Counted from the first letter of the stretch, positions 45,105 through 56,432 are shown. The stretch is 64,000 nt of DNA from Actinomycetes bacterium (GCA_021794835.1 JAJYQA010000022.1:57515-121514); one strand, 5' to 3'. The notes: generated by a model from the letters alone, not told the origin. Translations and numbers: made by a program.

Positions 45105-45827
45105 GTGTTTAAGACTTTAAGAGAAGAAATCAACACCATATTTGAAAAAGACCCGGCGGCAAAAAGCGTTACCGAGGTTTTCACCTGCTATCCGGGATTT
45201 CATGCGGTCATACTGCACCGCTTTGCCCATCTTTTATACAAAAAGCATGTGCCGCTTATTCCTAGGATCATCTCGCAGTTTAGCCGCGCGGTAACCGGCA
45301 TCGAGATCCATCCCGGGGCAAAGATTGGCCGGCGTTTCTTTATTGACCACGGTATGGGGGTGGTCATCGGTGAAACTACCGAAATTGGCGATGATGTGCT
45401 TCTCTACCAGGGGGCAACGCTTGGTGGGACCGGCAAGGAGAAGGGTAAGCGACACCCAACCCTCGGCAACCATGTCGTAGTTGGGGCAGGCGCAAAGGTT
45501 CTCGGCGCGATAACGGTTGGAGAAAACGTAAAGATAGGGGCCGGCTCAGTTGTAGTAAGGGATGTTCCGGCAAACACCACCGTTGTAGGTGTCCCGGGCA
45601 GAGTAGTGGTAGCTCAAGGCAAGAGACTTACCCCAGAGGAGGAACTTGAGCACGGCCACCTTCCGGACCCCGAAGCGCAGGCCATCAAGTGCTTAGGGGA
45701 TAGAATTAGGGAGCTTGAGCAAAAAATAGAGGAACTATCGAAGATGCAGCAGGCATCCTCTTTTCAACTTGTTGATGACAAGGTTGAAGATGAGATAGAA
45801 GCATGTGAACTAGAAACTAGGGACTAG
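45105..45827 (+). CDS. cysE: Serine O-acetyltransferase
   Basis: A 240-aa left-handed beta-helix enzyme, GTG start. The substrate His and Asp are in [20 protein letters not shown]; hexapeptide repeats continue ([40 protein letters not shown]). It is the short CysE type with a truncated N-terminus, common in Gram-positives. The C-terminal tail adds a coiled coil ([16 protein letters not shown]) and a last stretch (ACELETRD) encoded by an intergenic repeat. It forms cysteine synthase complex with CysK. Confidence 0.93.
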   Translation: MFKTLREEINTIFEKDPAAKSVTEVFTCYPGFHAVILHRFAHLLYKKHVPLIPRIISQFSRAVTGIEIHPGAKIGRRFFIDHGMGVVIGETTEIGDDVLLYQGATLGGTGKEKGKRHPTLGNHVVVGAGAKVLGAITVGENVKIGAGSVVVRDVPANTTVVGVPGRVVVAQGKRLTPEEELEHGHLPDPEAQAIKCLGDRIRELEQKIEELSKMQQASSFQLVDDKVEDEIEACELETRD

Positions 45828-45940
45828 AAATCAGAGACCAGAAACAAGAGATCGGATATGAAGATCTAGAGTGCAAGAGTTGTCATTGCGAGGAGGAGGC
45901 CGTAAGGCCGACGACGTGGCAATCTCAATCTGGTTTCTGA
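45828..45940. repeat. Intergenic repeat elements (TGTCATTGCGAGG type)
   Basis: A run of gaaactagggactagaaatcagag-like near-repeats is followed at 45881 by tgtcattgcgaggaggagg, a ggccgtaaggccgacg hairpin and gtggcaatctca. The latter is a palindromic repeat seen between genes in many bacteria. No gene is present. Confidence 0.6.
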
Positions 45941-45986
45941 AAGAGCCGAAGAGCCGGTCTTGTCTCTGACTAGGGAGGTAATAGGT

Positions 45987-47165
45987 TTGGACAGGTTAAT
46001 TTATCTCGATTATGCGGCGACGACTCCAATGCGCCCGGAAGTACTGGAGGCGATGATGCCCTACTTTATAGAAGATTTTGGCAATCCCTCTTCTCTTTAC
46101 ACGTTGGGTAGGCAGGCAAGGGGCGCGGTTGAGGATGCCCGCGATAGGATTGCCGCTTTTATAGGTGCAAACCCGCGTGAGATTGTTTTTACGAGCGGCG
46201 GAACCGAGTCTGACAACATGGCGATAAAGGGTATAGCTTTCGCCAACGAGAAGAAGGGCAATCATATAATTACTACCCCGATTGAACATCACGCGGTGCT
46301 CGAGCCCTGCCACTTTTTAGCAAAGCGGGGCTATGAAATTACCTATCTTCCCGTAGATGAGCACGGGATGGTCGATCCGGCCGATGTGGAGAAGGCGATC
46401 ACTAATAAAACCGTCCTTGTATCCATCATGCATGCCAACAATGAGGTTGGAACGATCGAGCCGCTTGAGGAAATTGGCAAGATTACCCGCGAGAAGGGCG
46501 TTTATTTACATACCGATGCGGTGCAAACGTTTGGTCATATCCCGATAAACGTTAACGAGCTTGGGGTTGATCTGCTGTCTGTTTCTGCGCATAAGCTCTA
46601 CGGTCCGAAAGGTGTGGGTGTTCTTTATATCAGAAAGGGAACCCGAATGGTTCCAACGGCGCACGGGGGTAGTCAGGAGAACAACCGTAGGGCCGGCACG
46701 CACAATGTGGCTGGAATTGTAGGGCTTGCCAAGGCCGTTGAAATCGCCGAGCGGGAGATGGTATCAGAAGCAAAGCGGCTATCTGAGCTTCGAGACCGCC
46801 TGCTTCATGGCCTAATTGAGAAAATCCCGAATGCGCGGCTAACGGGGCATCCGACAAAGAGATTGCCCAATAACGCAAGTGTTTGTCTAGTTGGCGCAGA
46901 GGGCGAGGCGATGCTTCTTAGCCTCGACATGGAGGGTATAAGCTTATCCAGCGGCTCGGCGTGCACGTCGGGTACGCTTGAGCCGTCGCATGTACTTCTG
47001 GCAATGGGAATACCGGCCGAGATAGCCCATAGCTCGTTAAGACTTACCCTTGGAGACAAAACGACTAGGGAAGATGTTGATTATGTATTGGAGATTCTGC
47101 CACCTATTGTTGAGCGTCTAAGGGCAATGTCACCGTTAGATGAAGCGTGGAAGGGCGAGCAATAA
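45987..47165 (+). CDS. iscS: Cysteine desulfurase (IscS/NifS)
   Basis: TTG 45987 (392 aa) has GGGAGG eight bases upstream and gives the usual start DRLIYLDYAATTPMRPEV. PLP Lys in VDLLSVSAHKLYGPKGVGVL, His in THGGSQENNRRAGT-like region, and the active Cys in LSSGSACTSGTLEPSHVLLA are present. It takes sulfur from cysteine for Fe-S clusters and tRNA thiolation. The iscU and mnmA genes downstream are its usual acceptors. Confidence 0.94.
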   Translation: MDRLIYLDYAATTPMRPEVLEAMMPYFIEDFGNPSSLYTLGRQARGAVEDARDRIAAFIGANPREIVFTSGGTESDNMAIKGIAFANEKKGNHIITTPIEHHAVLEPCHFLAKRGYEITYLPVDEHGMVDPADVEKAITNKTVLVSIMHANNEVGTIEPLEEIGKITREKGVYLHTDAVQTFGHIPINVNELGVDLLSVSAHKLYGPKGVGVLYIRKGTRMVPTAHGGSQENNRRAGTHNVAGIVGLAKAVEIAEREMVSEAKRLSELRDRLLHGLIEKIPNARLTGHPTKRLPNNASVCLVGAEGEAMLLSLDMEGISLSSGSACTSGTLEPSHVLLAMGIPAEIAHSSLRLTLGDKTTREDVDYVLEILPPIVERLRAMSPLDEAWKGEQ

Positions 47166-47182
47166 AACGGAGGTTCCTTTAT

Positions 47183-47554
47183 ATGTATAGCGAAAAAGTA
47201 ATGGAGCATTTTAGAAATCCAAGGAATGTCGGCGAGGTTAAGAAACCGGATGGTATCGGCGAGGTCGGCAACCCGGTATGCGGCGATATGATGCGCATTA
47301 CTATCAAAGTTAAGGATGATAAAATCAAGGATATAAAATTTAAGACGCTGGGTTGCGGCGCGGCAATCGCGACCAGCAGTATGATAACCGAGCTTGCAAT
47401 AGGAAAGCCGCTTAAGGAGGCCGAGAAAATATCCCGGCAGGATATTGCCGATGCGTTGGATGGCCTGCCGGCGCAGAAAATGCATTGCTCAGTCTTGGCT
47501 GCCGACGGCCTACGCGAGGCAATAGCGGATTATCGATCAAAAATTAAAAAATAG
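47183..47554 (+). CDS. iscU: Fe-S cluster scaffold IscU/NifU N-terminal domain
   Basis: ATG 47183 (123 aa) follows CGGAGG by nine bases. YSEKVMEHFRNPRNVGEV is the typical start; the three cluster Cys are in GNPVCGDMMRI, FKTLGCGAAIATSS and KMHCSVLAADGLREAI. It has no C-terminal NifU domains. It accepts sulfur from IscS and builds [2Fe-2S] and [4Fe-4S] clusters. Confidence 0.93.
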   Translation: MYSEKVMEHFRNPRNVGEVKKPDGIGEVGNPVCGDMMRITIKVKDDKIKDIKFKTLGCGAAIATSSMITELAIGKPLKEAEKISRQDIADALDGLPAQKMHCSVLAADGLREAIADYRSKIKK

Positions 47555-47572
47555 CTTGCTTGAAGGAATAGG

Positions 47573-47630
47573 AGCCAGGAGTCAGAATCCAGAAGATTTT
47601 TATTTTTTCTTCTGACTCCTGGCTTTTTTG
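47573..47630 (+). terminator. Intrinsic terminator after iscU
   Basis: AGCCAGGAGTCAGAA (47573-47587) pairs perfectly with TTCTGACTCCTGGCT (47610-47624), and TTTTTT follows. The stem is a repeat-derived palindrome used as terminator. Confidence 0.8.
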
Positions 47631-47687
47631 GGTATAAATTGGCCTTTATAAAATACTAAATTCTAAATTACTGGAAACTTGGTGATT

Positions 47688-48785
47688 ATGTCTAGCAATA
47701 AAAAGCGCGTGGTTTGCGCTATGAGTGGAGGGGTTGACAGCTCGGTTGCAGCCGCTCTGCTGGTTGAGGCCGGTTATGACGTAATCGGCATAACCATGAA
47801 CATATGGCCGCAACCCAAGACCTCTGAAGAGGCCGACCGCTTTGGCGGTTGCTGCTCGCTGTCGGCAACCGATGATGCCAAGAAGGTCGCCCGTAAGTTA
47901 GGCATCCCGCATTACACGTTTGATTTTCGCGAAATTTTTAAAGAAGAAGTAATCGAAAATTTTGTCTCCGAGTATCGGCGGGGGCGCACGCCCAATCCAT
48001 GTATCCGATGCAATCAATTTGTGAAGTTTAAGGCACTTCTTCACCGGGCAATGGCGATAGGTGCTGACTACATCGCAACGGGCCATTATGCCCGCATCGA
48101 GGTCGACGAGACAAGCGGCAGGTACATTCTTAAAAAGGGGCTGGATAAGAGCAAAGACCAGTCTTATGTCCTTTACATCCTAACGCAGGATCAGCTTGCG
48201 CACACAATATTCCCGCTTGGTGAAATTACCAAAGAGGAGACCCGGAAAAAAGCTGCCGAGCTTGGTCTTACCGTCGCCCAAAAGCCGGAGAGCCAGGAGA
48301 TATGTTTTGTTCCGGACAAAAATTACCCCAAGTTTGTAAACGAGTATGTCCCCGGAGCAGAGAGACCCGGGCCGATCTACGATAAGCAAGGCAACGTGCT
48401 TGGTACACACCGGGGGATTATCCACTATACCATTGGACAGCGCAAGGGCCTTGGAATAACCTCGCCAACTCCGATATATGTAATTGCAATAAGGGAAGAA
48501 GAAGATGCCATAGTTGTTGGTACTAAAGATGACCTGGGAAGGAGCGCTCTGGTCGCGGGTAATGTCAACTTAATCTCAGTTGCCGAACTAAGAGGGTCCA
48601 CGGTAGTTATGGCTAAAATTAGATACAAGGCCCCCGAATCCCCAGCAGTGATTTCACCTCTACCTGGAGGAAAAGTGGAAGTTGAATTTGAGCATCCGCA
48701 GTCAGCGATAACGCCAGGCCAAGCAGTTGTCTTTTATGATGGGGATGTTGTGGTTGGCGGCGGCACGATTGAAAAGTCCTTATAG
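47688..48785 (+). CDS. mnmA: tRNA-specific 2-thiouridylase
   Basis: ATG 47688 is preferred (365 aa). The PP-loop CAMSGGVDSSVAAALLVEAG, the first catalytic Cys in GRTPNPCIRCNQFVKFKALL and the second in PESQEICFVPDKNY are present, with HYTIGQRKGLGI and the C-terminal beta-barrel (GQAVVFYDGDVVVGGGTIE). It thiolates U34 of tRNA for Glu, Gln and Lys with sulfur from IscS. It follows iscU but is separated by a terminator. Confidence 0.95.
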   Translation: MSSNKKRVVCAMSGGVDSSVAAALLVEAGYDVIGITMNIWPQPKTSEEADRFGGCCSLSATDDAKKVARKLGIPHYTFDFREIFKEEVIENFVSEYRRGRTPNPCIRCNQFVKFKALLHRAMAIGADYIATGHYARIEVDETSGRYILKKGLDKSKDQSYVLYILTQDQLAHTIFPLGEITKEETRKKAAELGLTVAQKPESQEICFVPDKNYPKFVNEYVPGAERPGPIYDKQGNVLGTHRGIIHYTIGQRKGLGITSPTPIYVIAIREEEDAIVVGTKDDLGRSALVAGNVNLISVAELRGSTVVMAKIRYKAPESPAVISPLPGGKVEVEFEHPQSAITPGQAVVFYDGDVVVGGGTIEKSL

Positions 48786-48815
48786 AATCAGAATCCCTCT
48801 TAAAATCCGATTAAT

Positions 48816-49523
48816 CTAACCTTTAAAATACGGGCAGTGTGCCCCAAAGCACCTATACGGGTTTCTTTTCGTATGCTGGCACTTGGTGTGGTTGCGCGGT
48901 AGATCCAGGCCCATATGCTCTTTGATGGCAAGGCAGGTGCCATCTATAGCCAGCTTTACGCTTAATTTGCAGCATGTGCCGCGGTACCACGCGATATCTG
49001 AGGTGGCGTAGTTGGTTACCTCCATAGCGATTTGGCGTTCCCTTGCTTTTGGGGTATCACAGGTCGCGTCGGTTAGCAGGCTGAATACCGCACCTGCAGC
49101 GAGCGCGGCACCGCAGGCGCCATAGTTTGCGCAGGTGCAGGAAGGTAGCTTATCAGTCCATGTTCTATCAAGGGTTCTCTCAATAAGAACGTCATTTACT
49201 TCGATCTTCCGGCCATTGTAAATAAGGGGATTGCTGTTTTTTAGCGCCGCTACAACCGAAGTGGCCACAATCGCGTGGTGCTCACCGCCGATCATAGGCA
49301 CCGAGGGATGACTCATCATCTGCTCGGCAATCTCTATGGGGTCGTTTGAGCCCGTGTTAAAAGCGATATTAGATATTGCGCTGTAGGCGTCCTTACCGTG
49401 GCAGGCATCGCATACGAAATGCCCGTTAGGGCAAGATATACTGCCTGGCTTAGTCTCTCCGCAGAAATAACATGTAAGAGATTCGGGGTTAGTTCTATAA
49501 TCTAGTTTTTCACCGCATACCAT
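48816..49523 (-). CDS. DUF5714 domain protein (cysteine-rich)
   Basis: A 235-aa protein with many Cys and His: an N-terminal zinc ribbon (CYFCGETKPGSISCPNGHFV then CDAC), SCTCANYGACGAALAAGAVF, RGTCCKLSVKLAIDGTC and a C-terminal KCQHTKRNPYRCFGAHCPYF. This matches the DUF5714 family of uncharacterised proteins, likely metal or cluster binding. The codons before ATG 49523 encode another Cys but no start, so the beginning may be slightly off. Convergent with mnmA. Confidence 0.72.
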   Translation of the reverse strand: MVCGEKLDYRTNPESLTCYFCGETKPGSISCPNGHFVCDACHGKDAYSAISNIAFNTGSNDPIEIAEQMMSHPSVPMIGGEHHAIVATSVVAALKNSNPLIYNGRKIEVNDVLIERTLDRTWTDKLPSCTCANYGACGAALAAGAVFSLLTDATCDTPKARERQIAMEVTNYATSDIAWYRGTCCKLSVKLAIDGTCLAIKEHMGLDLPRNHTKCQHTKRNPYRCFGAHCPYFKG

Positions 49524-49933
49524 GCAGTTTTCCCTATATCTTGTGGGTGCTCAGCAATCGCCCGATGAGCACAGGACATCGCTCATGCTTTAGCTCCTAA
49601 GTAGGCTAGTAACTAGATTAGAAATATTTCTACTGGCAAGTATCTGTTCTGAAAATATATGTTTACCCCATCTTTGTCAAGGATAAAACCAGCTTCAAGT
49701 AAATTGGCGACTAGGTAAATAGGCATAATTGCCCAGACCGAAGTTTTTTAGCTACATCATTGCTATTAAATTAACTTGGCTATAAGACAATACTTATACC
49801 CGGTATACTATTGCTGCAGGTTATTATTCAGGCGTAATGAATAAACATTAGGTAGGGTAATCGGCGTTAGCTCTTGCAATGATTAGCATAATTCTGCTAA
49901 TCTTAGTTATAAATTGAGTAGTGTTTTAATTTA

Positions 49934-49978
49934 GACCACGGATAGGTAATGGCGCCCCTCCAGTTACTTATCCGGGTC
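49934..49978 (+). other. Strong leader hairpin in the 49524-50095 intergenic region
   Basis: GACC-A-CGGATAGGTAA pairs with TTACTTATCCG-GGTC (15 pairs, one bulge) around a 14-nt C-rich loop. It lies about 120 bases before the RsbW-like gene. A smaller GTGCTCA/TGAGCAC hairpin lies near 49549-49574. Otherwise this 570-base region has no gene that I can see. Confidence 0.45.
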
Positions 49979-50095
49979 TATTATTTTGGGGAAAAATACG
50001 AAATTGCCAAGCTTCTATCAACGCTTTAGCTAAATTTTAGTCAGACGTCGCCGATATGTAGGTATAAATAGTATAACCTGCAAGAGGAGTAGTAA

Positions 50096-50566
50096 ATGCA
50101 AACATCAAGGAAGGCGACAAAAACTAAGATCCATCTTAGCATACCGGCCAAAACTAACTATTTGGCGAGTATTAGGCAGCTAGCTTTAGATGTTGCCCGC
50201 AGCACCCGCCTAAGCGAGGATGAAATTTTAGACTTCAGCCTTGCGGTTATTGAAGCCTCGAGCAACGCTATCAGACACTCTAAAAGTGATTTTGTCAATA
50301 CAGTTTTTTATGTCGAAGATGGATGCTTAACCTGTAAGGTGATCGATAAGGGATGTGGTTTTGAGCCAAACATTACAAAAGGTACCTTTCCGCCGTCAAG
50401 CAAACAAGGTGGGCGAGGTATTCCTCTTATGAATAACCTTGTTGATGCTATGAAGATCAAGAGTCAATTTGGCTACGGTACGGAAGTTGTCCTGGTAAAG
50501 AGCATTAAAAAAGGGTCCAGAGCCCGGGGGCCGGGGTCCAGGGAAAAGAAGTTGACCAGGGGCTAG
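50096..50566 (+). CDS. RsbW-like anti-sigma factor / serine kinase (GHKL ATPase)
   Basis: A 156-aa protein with AGGAG before ATG 50096. The N box AVIEASSNAIRHSKSD, G1 box KVIDKGCGFEP and G2 box QGGRGIPLMNNLVDAM make a small HATPase_c domain of the RsbW/SpoIIAB kind. It would phosphorylate an anti-anti-sigma factor, opposite to the SpoIIE phosphatase at 40668. The last 20 residues (RARGPGSREKKLTRG) are encoded by a GC-rich intergenic repeat and are probably dispensable. Confidence 0.85.
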   Translation: MQTSRKATKTKIHLSIPAKTNYLASIRQLALDVARSTRLSEDEILDFSLAVIEASSNAIRHSKSDFVNTVFYVEDGCLTCKVIDKGCGFEPNITKGTFPPSSKQGGRGIPLMNNLVDAMKIKSQFGYGTEVVLVKSIKKGSRARGPGSREKKLTRG

Positions 50567-51900
50567 AATTGTGTTGCTCCGGTAAAGTTAAACTCGCTAA
50601 TCTTTAGCCATGGTATATAGCTTGCGCCAAGCATTCCTTCTCTAAGCTCTCTATCCATCGATACCAACTCAACTTTAGAAAGCGCCTCGACAATACTTTG
50701 GGTAAAACGAAGGTTTTTAACCGGCATTTTTATCTCGCCATCCTCGATTAAAAATGTGCCATCTCTGGTCATCCCGGTAAGAACTGTTCTTATCGGGTCT
50801 TCTAGGTTGGTGTAGTGAAAGCGACTTACGAGAATTGCGCGCTCGCTTGTTTTTACCATCTGCTCTAGCGACGAGTCACCGGGCGACATAATCAGATTTA
50901 AGGGAAGGGGACCGTAGGGGTTGGGTGCCGGAAGCGCATGCCCTGTTGACTTCTTGCCCTCCTTTTTTGCCGTGTAGCTATCGTAACATACACCCTTTGC
51001 CGTACCATTTTCAATAAAGACGACTTTTTCCTTAGGGACACCCTCGAAATCAAAAGTAAAGCCGATCGTGTTAGGGTCGTAGGCATCGTCCCAAATAGAT
51101 ATATTTTGGCTCATGATTTGCTGGCCGAATTTGTCCTTCATGAAGCTTCGACCTTCCTGTAGGGATAGTGCGCCAAATCCGGCAAAAGCCATAAAGGATA
51201 CCATATCGGCAACTGCGTTGGGGGACAGGATTACCGTATATGTGCCGGGCTTAAGCCCTACGGGGTTTTGCCCCCGCAAGGTCGTCTCCTCGGCCTCAAG
51301 GGCGATTTTCTCGATGTCGATGTTGGAAACGTCTACTGCAACCGCGCTCCCAAAGGCCGAGCTGGTTGGCGACATCACAACCGTTTTTAGGTCGGCCTCA
51401 CTTATTGTCTCAACTGCGTTGACGCCAAGCGAGTTTGCCACACCAAAAGTGGTGTATCCGGTAGAGAAGGCTCTGGCAGCGGTAAAATTTCGGGGTGCGA
51501 CCACATTAAGTAGCCTCTGTATGGCAGATGCCCTTTGCTTAGGCGTGTAATCAACCGTTGTATCGGACACCATATCCCGCTGGACGATGGGCCTTGGCTT
51601 GGGAAGCGAAATAAAATCAGGGTCAGGCGGGCGGTGCTCGGCAATCTCGATTGCTTTATCGACCATTTCTTTTATGGAATCTTTATCAAGGCGATTGGTC
51701 GATGCATAGCCCTGCTTTTTATCGATAACCGCCCTAACCGATAGGCTCATGTTAGTTTCGGCCACATTCTGGTGAATGTAGTTGTTGGAGAAGCGCGTAA
51801 GTGCCATGCTGCGGTTATTGGCAAGGACTTCGGTCTGATCCGCCGTTGAGTGGTCTATCGCTGTCTGCATTGCCTCTTCTATCCTGCTTTTATCTATCAT
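50563..51900 (-). CDS. tldE: TldD/PmbA family metalloprotease subunit (TldE-like)
   Basis: A 445-aa member of the U62 peptidase family lacking the metal-binding HExxxH of TldD, thus the TldE/PmbA-like partner. DKKQGYASTNRLDKDSIKEM, SQNISIWDDAYDPN and VLTGMTRDGTFLIEDGEI are characteristic. TldD-TldE heterodimers degrade unfolded peptides and mature ribosomal peptides such as microcin B17. The start overlaps the tldD stop (ATGA). Confidence 0.88.
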   Translation of the reverse strand: MIDKSRIEEAMQTAIDHSTADQTEVLANNRSMALTRFSNNYIHQNVAETNMSLSVRAVIDKKQGYASTNRLDKDSIKEMVDKAIEIAEHRPPDPDFISLPKPRPIVQRDMVSDTTVDYTPKQRASAIQRLLNVVAPRNFTAARAFSTGYTTFGVANSLGVNAVETISEADLKTVVMSPTSSAFGSAVAVDVSNIDIEKIALEAEETTLRGQNPVGLKPGTYTVILSPNAVADMVSFMAFAGFGALSLQEGRSFMKDKFGQQIMSQNISIWDDAYDPNTIGFTFDFEGVPKEKVVFIENGTAKGVCYDSYTAKKEGKKSTGHALPAPNPYGPLPLNLIMSPGDSSLEQMVKTSERAILVSRFHYTNLEDPIRTVLTGMTRDGTFLIEDGEIKMPVKNLRFTQSIVEALSKVELVSMDRELREGMLGASYIPWLKISEFNFTGATQF

Positions 51901-53339
51901 CTACCAACACCTACCTTAACATTTCTGAATCTAGCCGGCGCGGCACCGTGCGCCACGTGCATTAACTGGGTCGGCTCACCCTTGCCACAGTTGGGAAGAC
52001 CCCAGACACGCCACTCGTCCTTGCCGGCAATGGCGTCACAAGAATTCCAGAACTCGGGGGTAATGCCGGTGTAGTTTGGATTTTTAACCATTGCACCCAG
52101 TTTACCGTTTTTAATCTCCCAACCGATTTGCGTCGCAAACTGGAAGTTAAGCCTTTTGTCGTCAATACTCCAGCTTCGGTTGGTTGCAAGATACAAGCCA
52201 TCTTTAACCTCACTTATCATCTTCTCTAGAGAGGAATCTCCAGGTAGAAGATTTATATTAGCCATGCGGATTAAAGGGATGCGCCCCCAGCCATCTGCTC
52301 TGGCGCTGCCGTTACTCTGTCCCCCGATAACCGGTGCGGTCTCGCGGTTGGTTAAATATCCTACAAAACGCCCGTCTTTAATAATATCAAACCGTTGTGC
52401 GGGTACACCCTCATCGTCATAGCCAAACGTACCCAGCGCGCCTGGAATAGTGGCATCGGCGTTTATATTAACTATAGGGGAGCCGTATTGGAACTTATTC
52501 AGCTTATCCAAGGTTAAAAAGCTGGTTCCCGCATAGCTTGCTTCCATACCGAGCACGCGGTCGAGCTCGACAGGATGCCCACAAGACTCGTGAACCTGAA
52601 GTGCAAGCTGGCTGGCATCTAAAATCACCGTGAACTCGCCGCTTGGGCATTGCTTGGCTGAAAGAAGCGCTACAGCTTCCCCGGCGACCCGGCCCGCGTT
52701 TTCATCTAATTTCAGCCCCTGAATGAACTCAAAGCCGGCAGTGGCAACGTCGCCCCCGTGCGAGTTAGGGTAGGATCGCTCCTGGATATCGCTTCCCTTA
52801 ATTGCGGTAGCATCAACGGCGGCGCCCGACTCGGTTATCTCTTGCTCGATATAGCTGCCCTCAAGACTCGCAAACACCTTTTTCTCGCGAGATATATTCA
52901 TCGAGGCGTGCGATATCGAGACTCCCGGGGTTTTTCTCACGGTCTCCTCGGCGCGCAAAAGAAGCGCAAGTTTATCTTCAAGCGATACTTTGAAGGGGTC
53001 GATCTCGACATAGGTTTTATAAGTATCCTGGACCGGCAGGATGGGAGAGAGAACCACGTTTTCTTTCTTTATCATGGCACTTGCCTTAGCTATCTCAACC
53101 GCCAGTCGAGCAACACGCTTGATCTCGGCTTTTTCGACTAGGAAGCTACTTGCAAATCCCCAAGAGCCGTCCGCAATCACCCTGATTCCAAAACCGTAGT
53201 TTGTTGAGGTGGTGGCCTCCTCAACCCGCCCGTTTTTTATAGCTATCGACTCGTGCTCTTCATCGATAACTCTAATATCTGCGTAGGTTGCGCCGTAGGT
53301 CTTTGCGACGTCTAAGGCAAGCGAAGTCAAATCCTTCAT
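51897..53339 (-). CDS. tldD: TldD metalloprotease
   Basis: A 480-aa protein with the zinc-binding motif HESCGHPVELDRVLGME (H-E-x3-H and downstream ligands). RNVKVGVGR at the end and FGYDDEGVPAQRF in the middle are family features. It forms the catalytic half of the TldD-TldE protease; tldE is translationally coupled downstream. No ribosomal-peptide precursor was found nearby. The ribosome site AGGAGTG lies close to ATG 53339. Confidence 0.9.
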   Translation of the reverse strand: MKDLTSLALDVAKTYGATYADIRVIDEEHESIAIKNGRVEEATTSTNYGFGIRVIADGSWGFASSFLVEKAEIKRVARLAVEIAKASAMIKKENVVLSPILPVQDTYKTYVEIDPFKVSLEDKLALLLRAEETVRKTPGVSISHASMNISREKKVFASLEGSYIEQEITESGAAVDATAIKGSDIQERSYPNSHGGDVATAGFEFIQGLKLDENAGRVAGEAVALLSAKQCPSGEFTVILDASQLALQVHESCGHPVELDRVLGMEASYAGTSFLTLDKLNKFQYGSPIVNINADATIPGALGTFGYDDEGVPAQRFDIIKDGRFVGYLTNRETAPVIGGQSNGSARADGWGRIPLIRMANINLLPGDSSLEKMISEVKDGLYLATNRSWSIDDKRLNFQFATQIGWEIKNGKLGAMVKNPNYTGITPEFWNSCDAIAGKDEWRVWGLPNCGKGEPTQLMHVAHGAAPARFRNVKVGVGR

Positions 53340-53508
53340 TTACACTCCTATGAAATACTCCTATGAAGTAAGTCTACTCCGGTTTACATTTCTCCTTACC
53401 GACTTTTGGGCAGTGGATTAATACTTGCATTCCCAAGATCGTTTCTATTTAAGCACGTTTACCAACAGGTTGCAAAACAAAGATAGAAAGGATTGCCCTA
53501 CAAAGAGG

Positions 53509-54669
53509 TTACTGTCCCGAAACCACGCTTATAATGCGGCGGGCGCAGTTAAAATCGTTGCGGTCGCTTAGTTTGCTTATTTTTACAAAATCGTTATGCT
53601 TGGGTGCCTGGATGTAGTAACCCTCGCCAAGATAGATACCGACATGATGTATCGGATTGCCGAAGAAGACAAGGTCACCCGGTTGCAGCTCATCATAGCG
53701 AACTGGTGCGCCAAGCTCTGCCTGCGATGCCGCAAAGTGCGGCAGGTTAATCCCGAACTTCTGAAACACTAGCTTAACCAGACCTGAGCAATCCAGGCCG
53801 ATCTTAGGGTCTTCACCGCCCCAGACGTAGGGGACGCCAAGATACTTGATAGCCTCGTAGCAGATTGTGCCTGGCTGCAGCGATGCGGTGTCTTCTTGGG
53901 TAAGCTTTATGACAAGCTCAACCTGCTCTTGCCTTTGCTTTGCCTGCTCTTCATCCAGGATCTTTTGGGTTTCCGGGTCTATACTTGCAAGAATAGCCGA
54001 TTCCTGCCTTGCCTCGTCCTCGATAGCCTTCTTTTGGCCTTCAAGCTCGGCGGTAATGTCCTTCTGCTGCGCGTAAAGCTCATCAAGCGATTTCTTGGTA
54101 ATTTCAACTTTGGATTTTTGATCCTGTAGCTTTTGTAGAAGTTGCGTATCCTGCTCGCTTATTTTTTTCAGAAAGCTTAAGCGGGTGAAAAGCTCCGAGA
54201 AGCTGGAGTTATTAAGAATAACATCAATCGGCTCGATATCGCCCTGCTTGTAGATTTCAGTAACGCGGTCATTTACAACTTGGCGCTGCGCGTCAAGCTC
54301 CGCCTCGTACCAGCGTAACTTGTCACGCGTCTCGTTGAGGCTTTCCTCTATGGCGGATAGCTTAGCGCTTTCGGCGTAGTAGTCCGTATTTAAACGCTCC
54401 AGCTCATCTCCGAGAATATCAAGTTCTTGCCTAATTCTATCAGCTTGTGCTTGTTTAACCGCCGAATCAGCTTCAGCCAATGCTTGATCAAGCCCGGCCG
54501 TGGCAGTTGCTTCGATGTTCGGCTGGTTTGGCGGTGCTACTGGTTTTGTTATGTTGCTTGTCGGTGTTGTGGTTGTAAAATCTGGCGTCGGTGCTGCTAC
54601 AACTGGATTTACCAAAACAAACACTATCAAGACTGAAAGAAAAGCACTAATAGCCCTGTGGCGAGTCAA
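53509..54669 (-). CDS. Secreted coiled-coil NlpC/P60 peptidoglycan hydrolase
   Basis: A 386-aa protein: signal peptide (AISAFLSVLIVFVLVNPVVA), a Thr/Pro-rich stretch, a long coiled coil (about residues 65-255, e.g. QADRIRQELDILGDELERLN), and a C-terminal NlpC/P60 domain. The catalytic Cys is in KIGLDCSGLVKLVFQKFGI and the His in PIHHVGIYLGEGYY. It resembles actinobacterial RipA and CwlO-type endopeptidases acting in cell division or elongation. AGGAGG before ATG 54669 supports the start. Confidence 0.92.
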   Translation of the reverse strand: MTRHRAISAFLSVLIVFVLVNPVVAAPTPDFTTTTPTSNITKPVAPPNQPNIEATATAGLDQALAEADSAVKQAQADRIRQELDILGDELERLNTDYYAESAKLSAIEESLNETRDKLRWYEAELDAQRQVVNDRVTEIYKQGDIEPIDVILNNSSFSELFTRLSFLKKISEQDTQLLQKLQDQKSKVEITKKSLDELYAQQKDITAELEGQKKAIEDEARQESAILASIDPETQKILDEEQAKQRQEQVELVIKLTQEDTASLQPGTICYEAIKYLGVPYVWGGEDPKIGLDCSGLVKLVFQKFGINLPHFAASQAELGAPVRYDELQPGDLVFFGNPIHHVGIYLGEGYYIQAPKHNDFVKISKLSDRNDFNCARRIISVVSGQ

Positions 54670-54798
54670 TTAGTCCTCCTGAGTGTTTTGTTAAGCAAAT
54701 TCTAACATAGACAATAGGCGGTTGCTAGTAATTTGGTGAAAATTACCACATACTTTTTTAGTATTTTACTGCTTGTCTGCATGCCGCCTTTTTTGCTT

Positions 54799-54827
54799 TT
54801 GCATTGTAAAAAAATGTGTGTTATTAT
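54799..54827 (+). promoter_or_regulatory. Promoter of initiator tRNA-fMet
   Basis: TTGCAT (54799-54804) and TATTAT (54822-54827), spacer 17. The tRNA starts 28 bases after the -10. Confidence 0.6.
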
Positions 54828-54854
54828 CATAATCGCCGATAAGAGGCTAAACGA

Positions 54855-56432
<1,578 letters not shown>

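Noticed and set aside
45876..45945. CRISPR-like repetition near the cysE-iscS gap
   Set aside because: It is a single palindromic intergenic repeat plus short irregular near-repeats without regular spacers.
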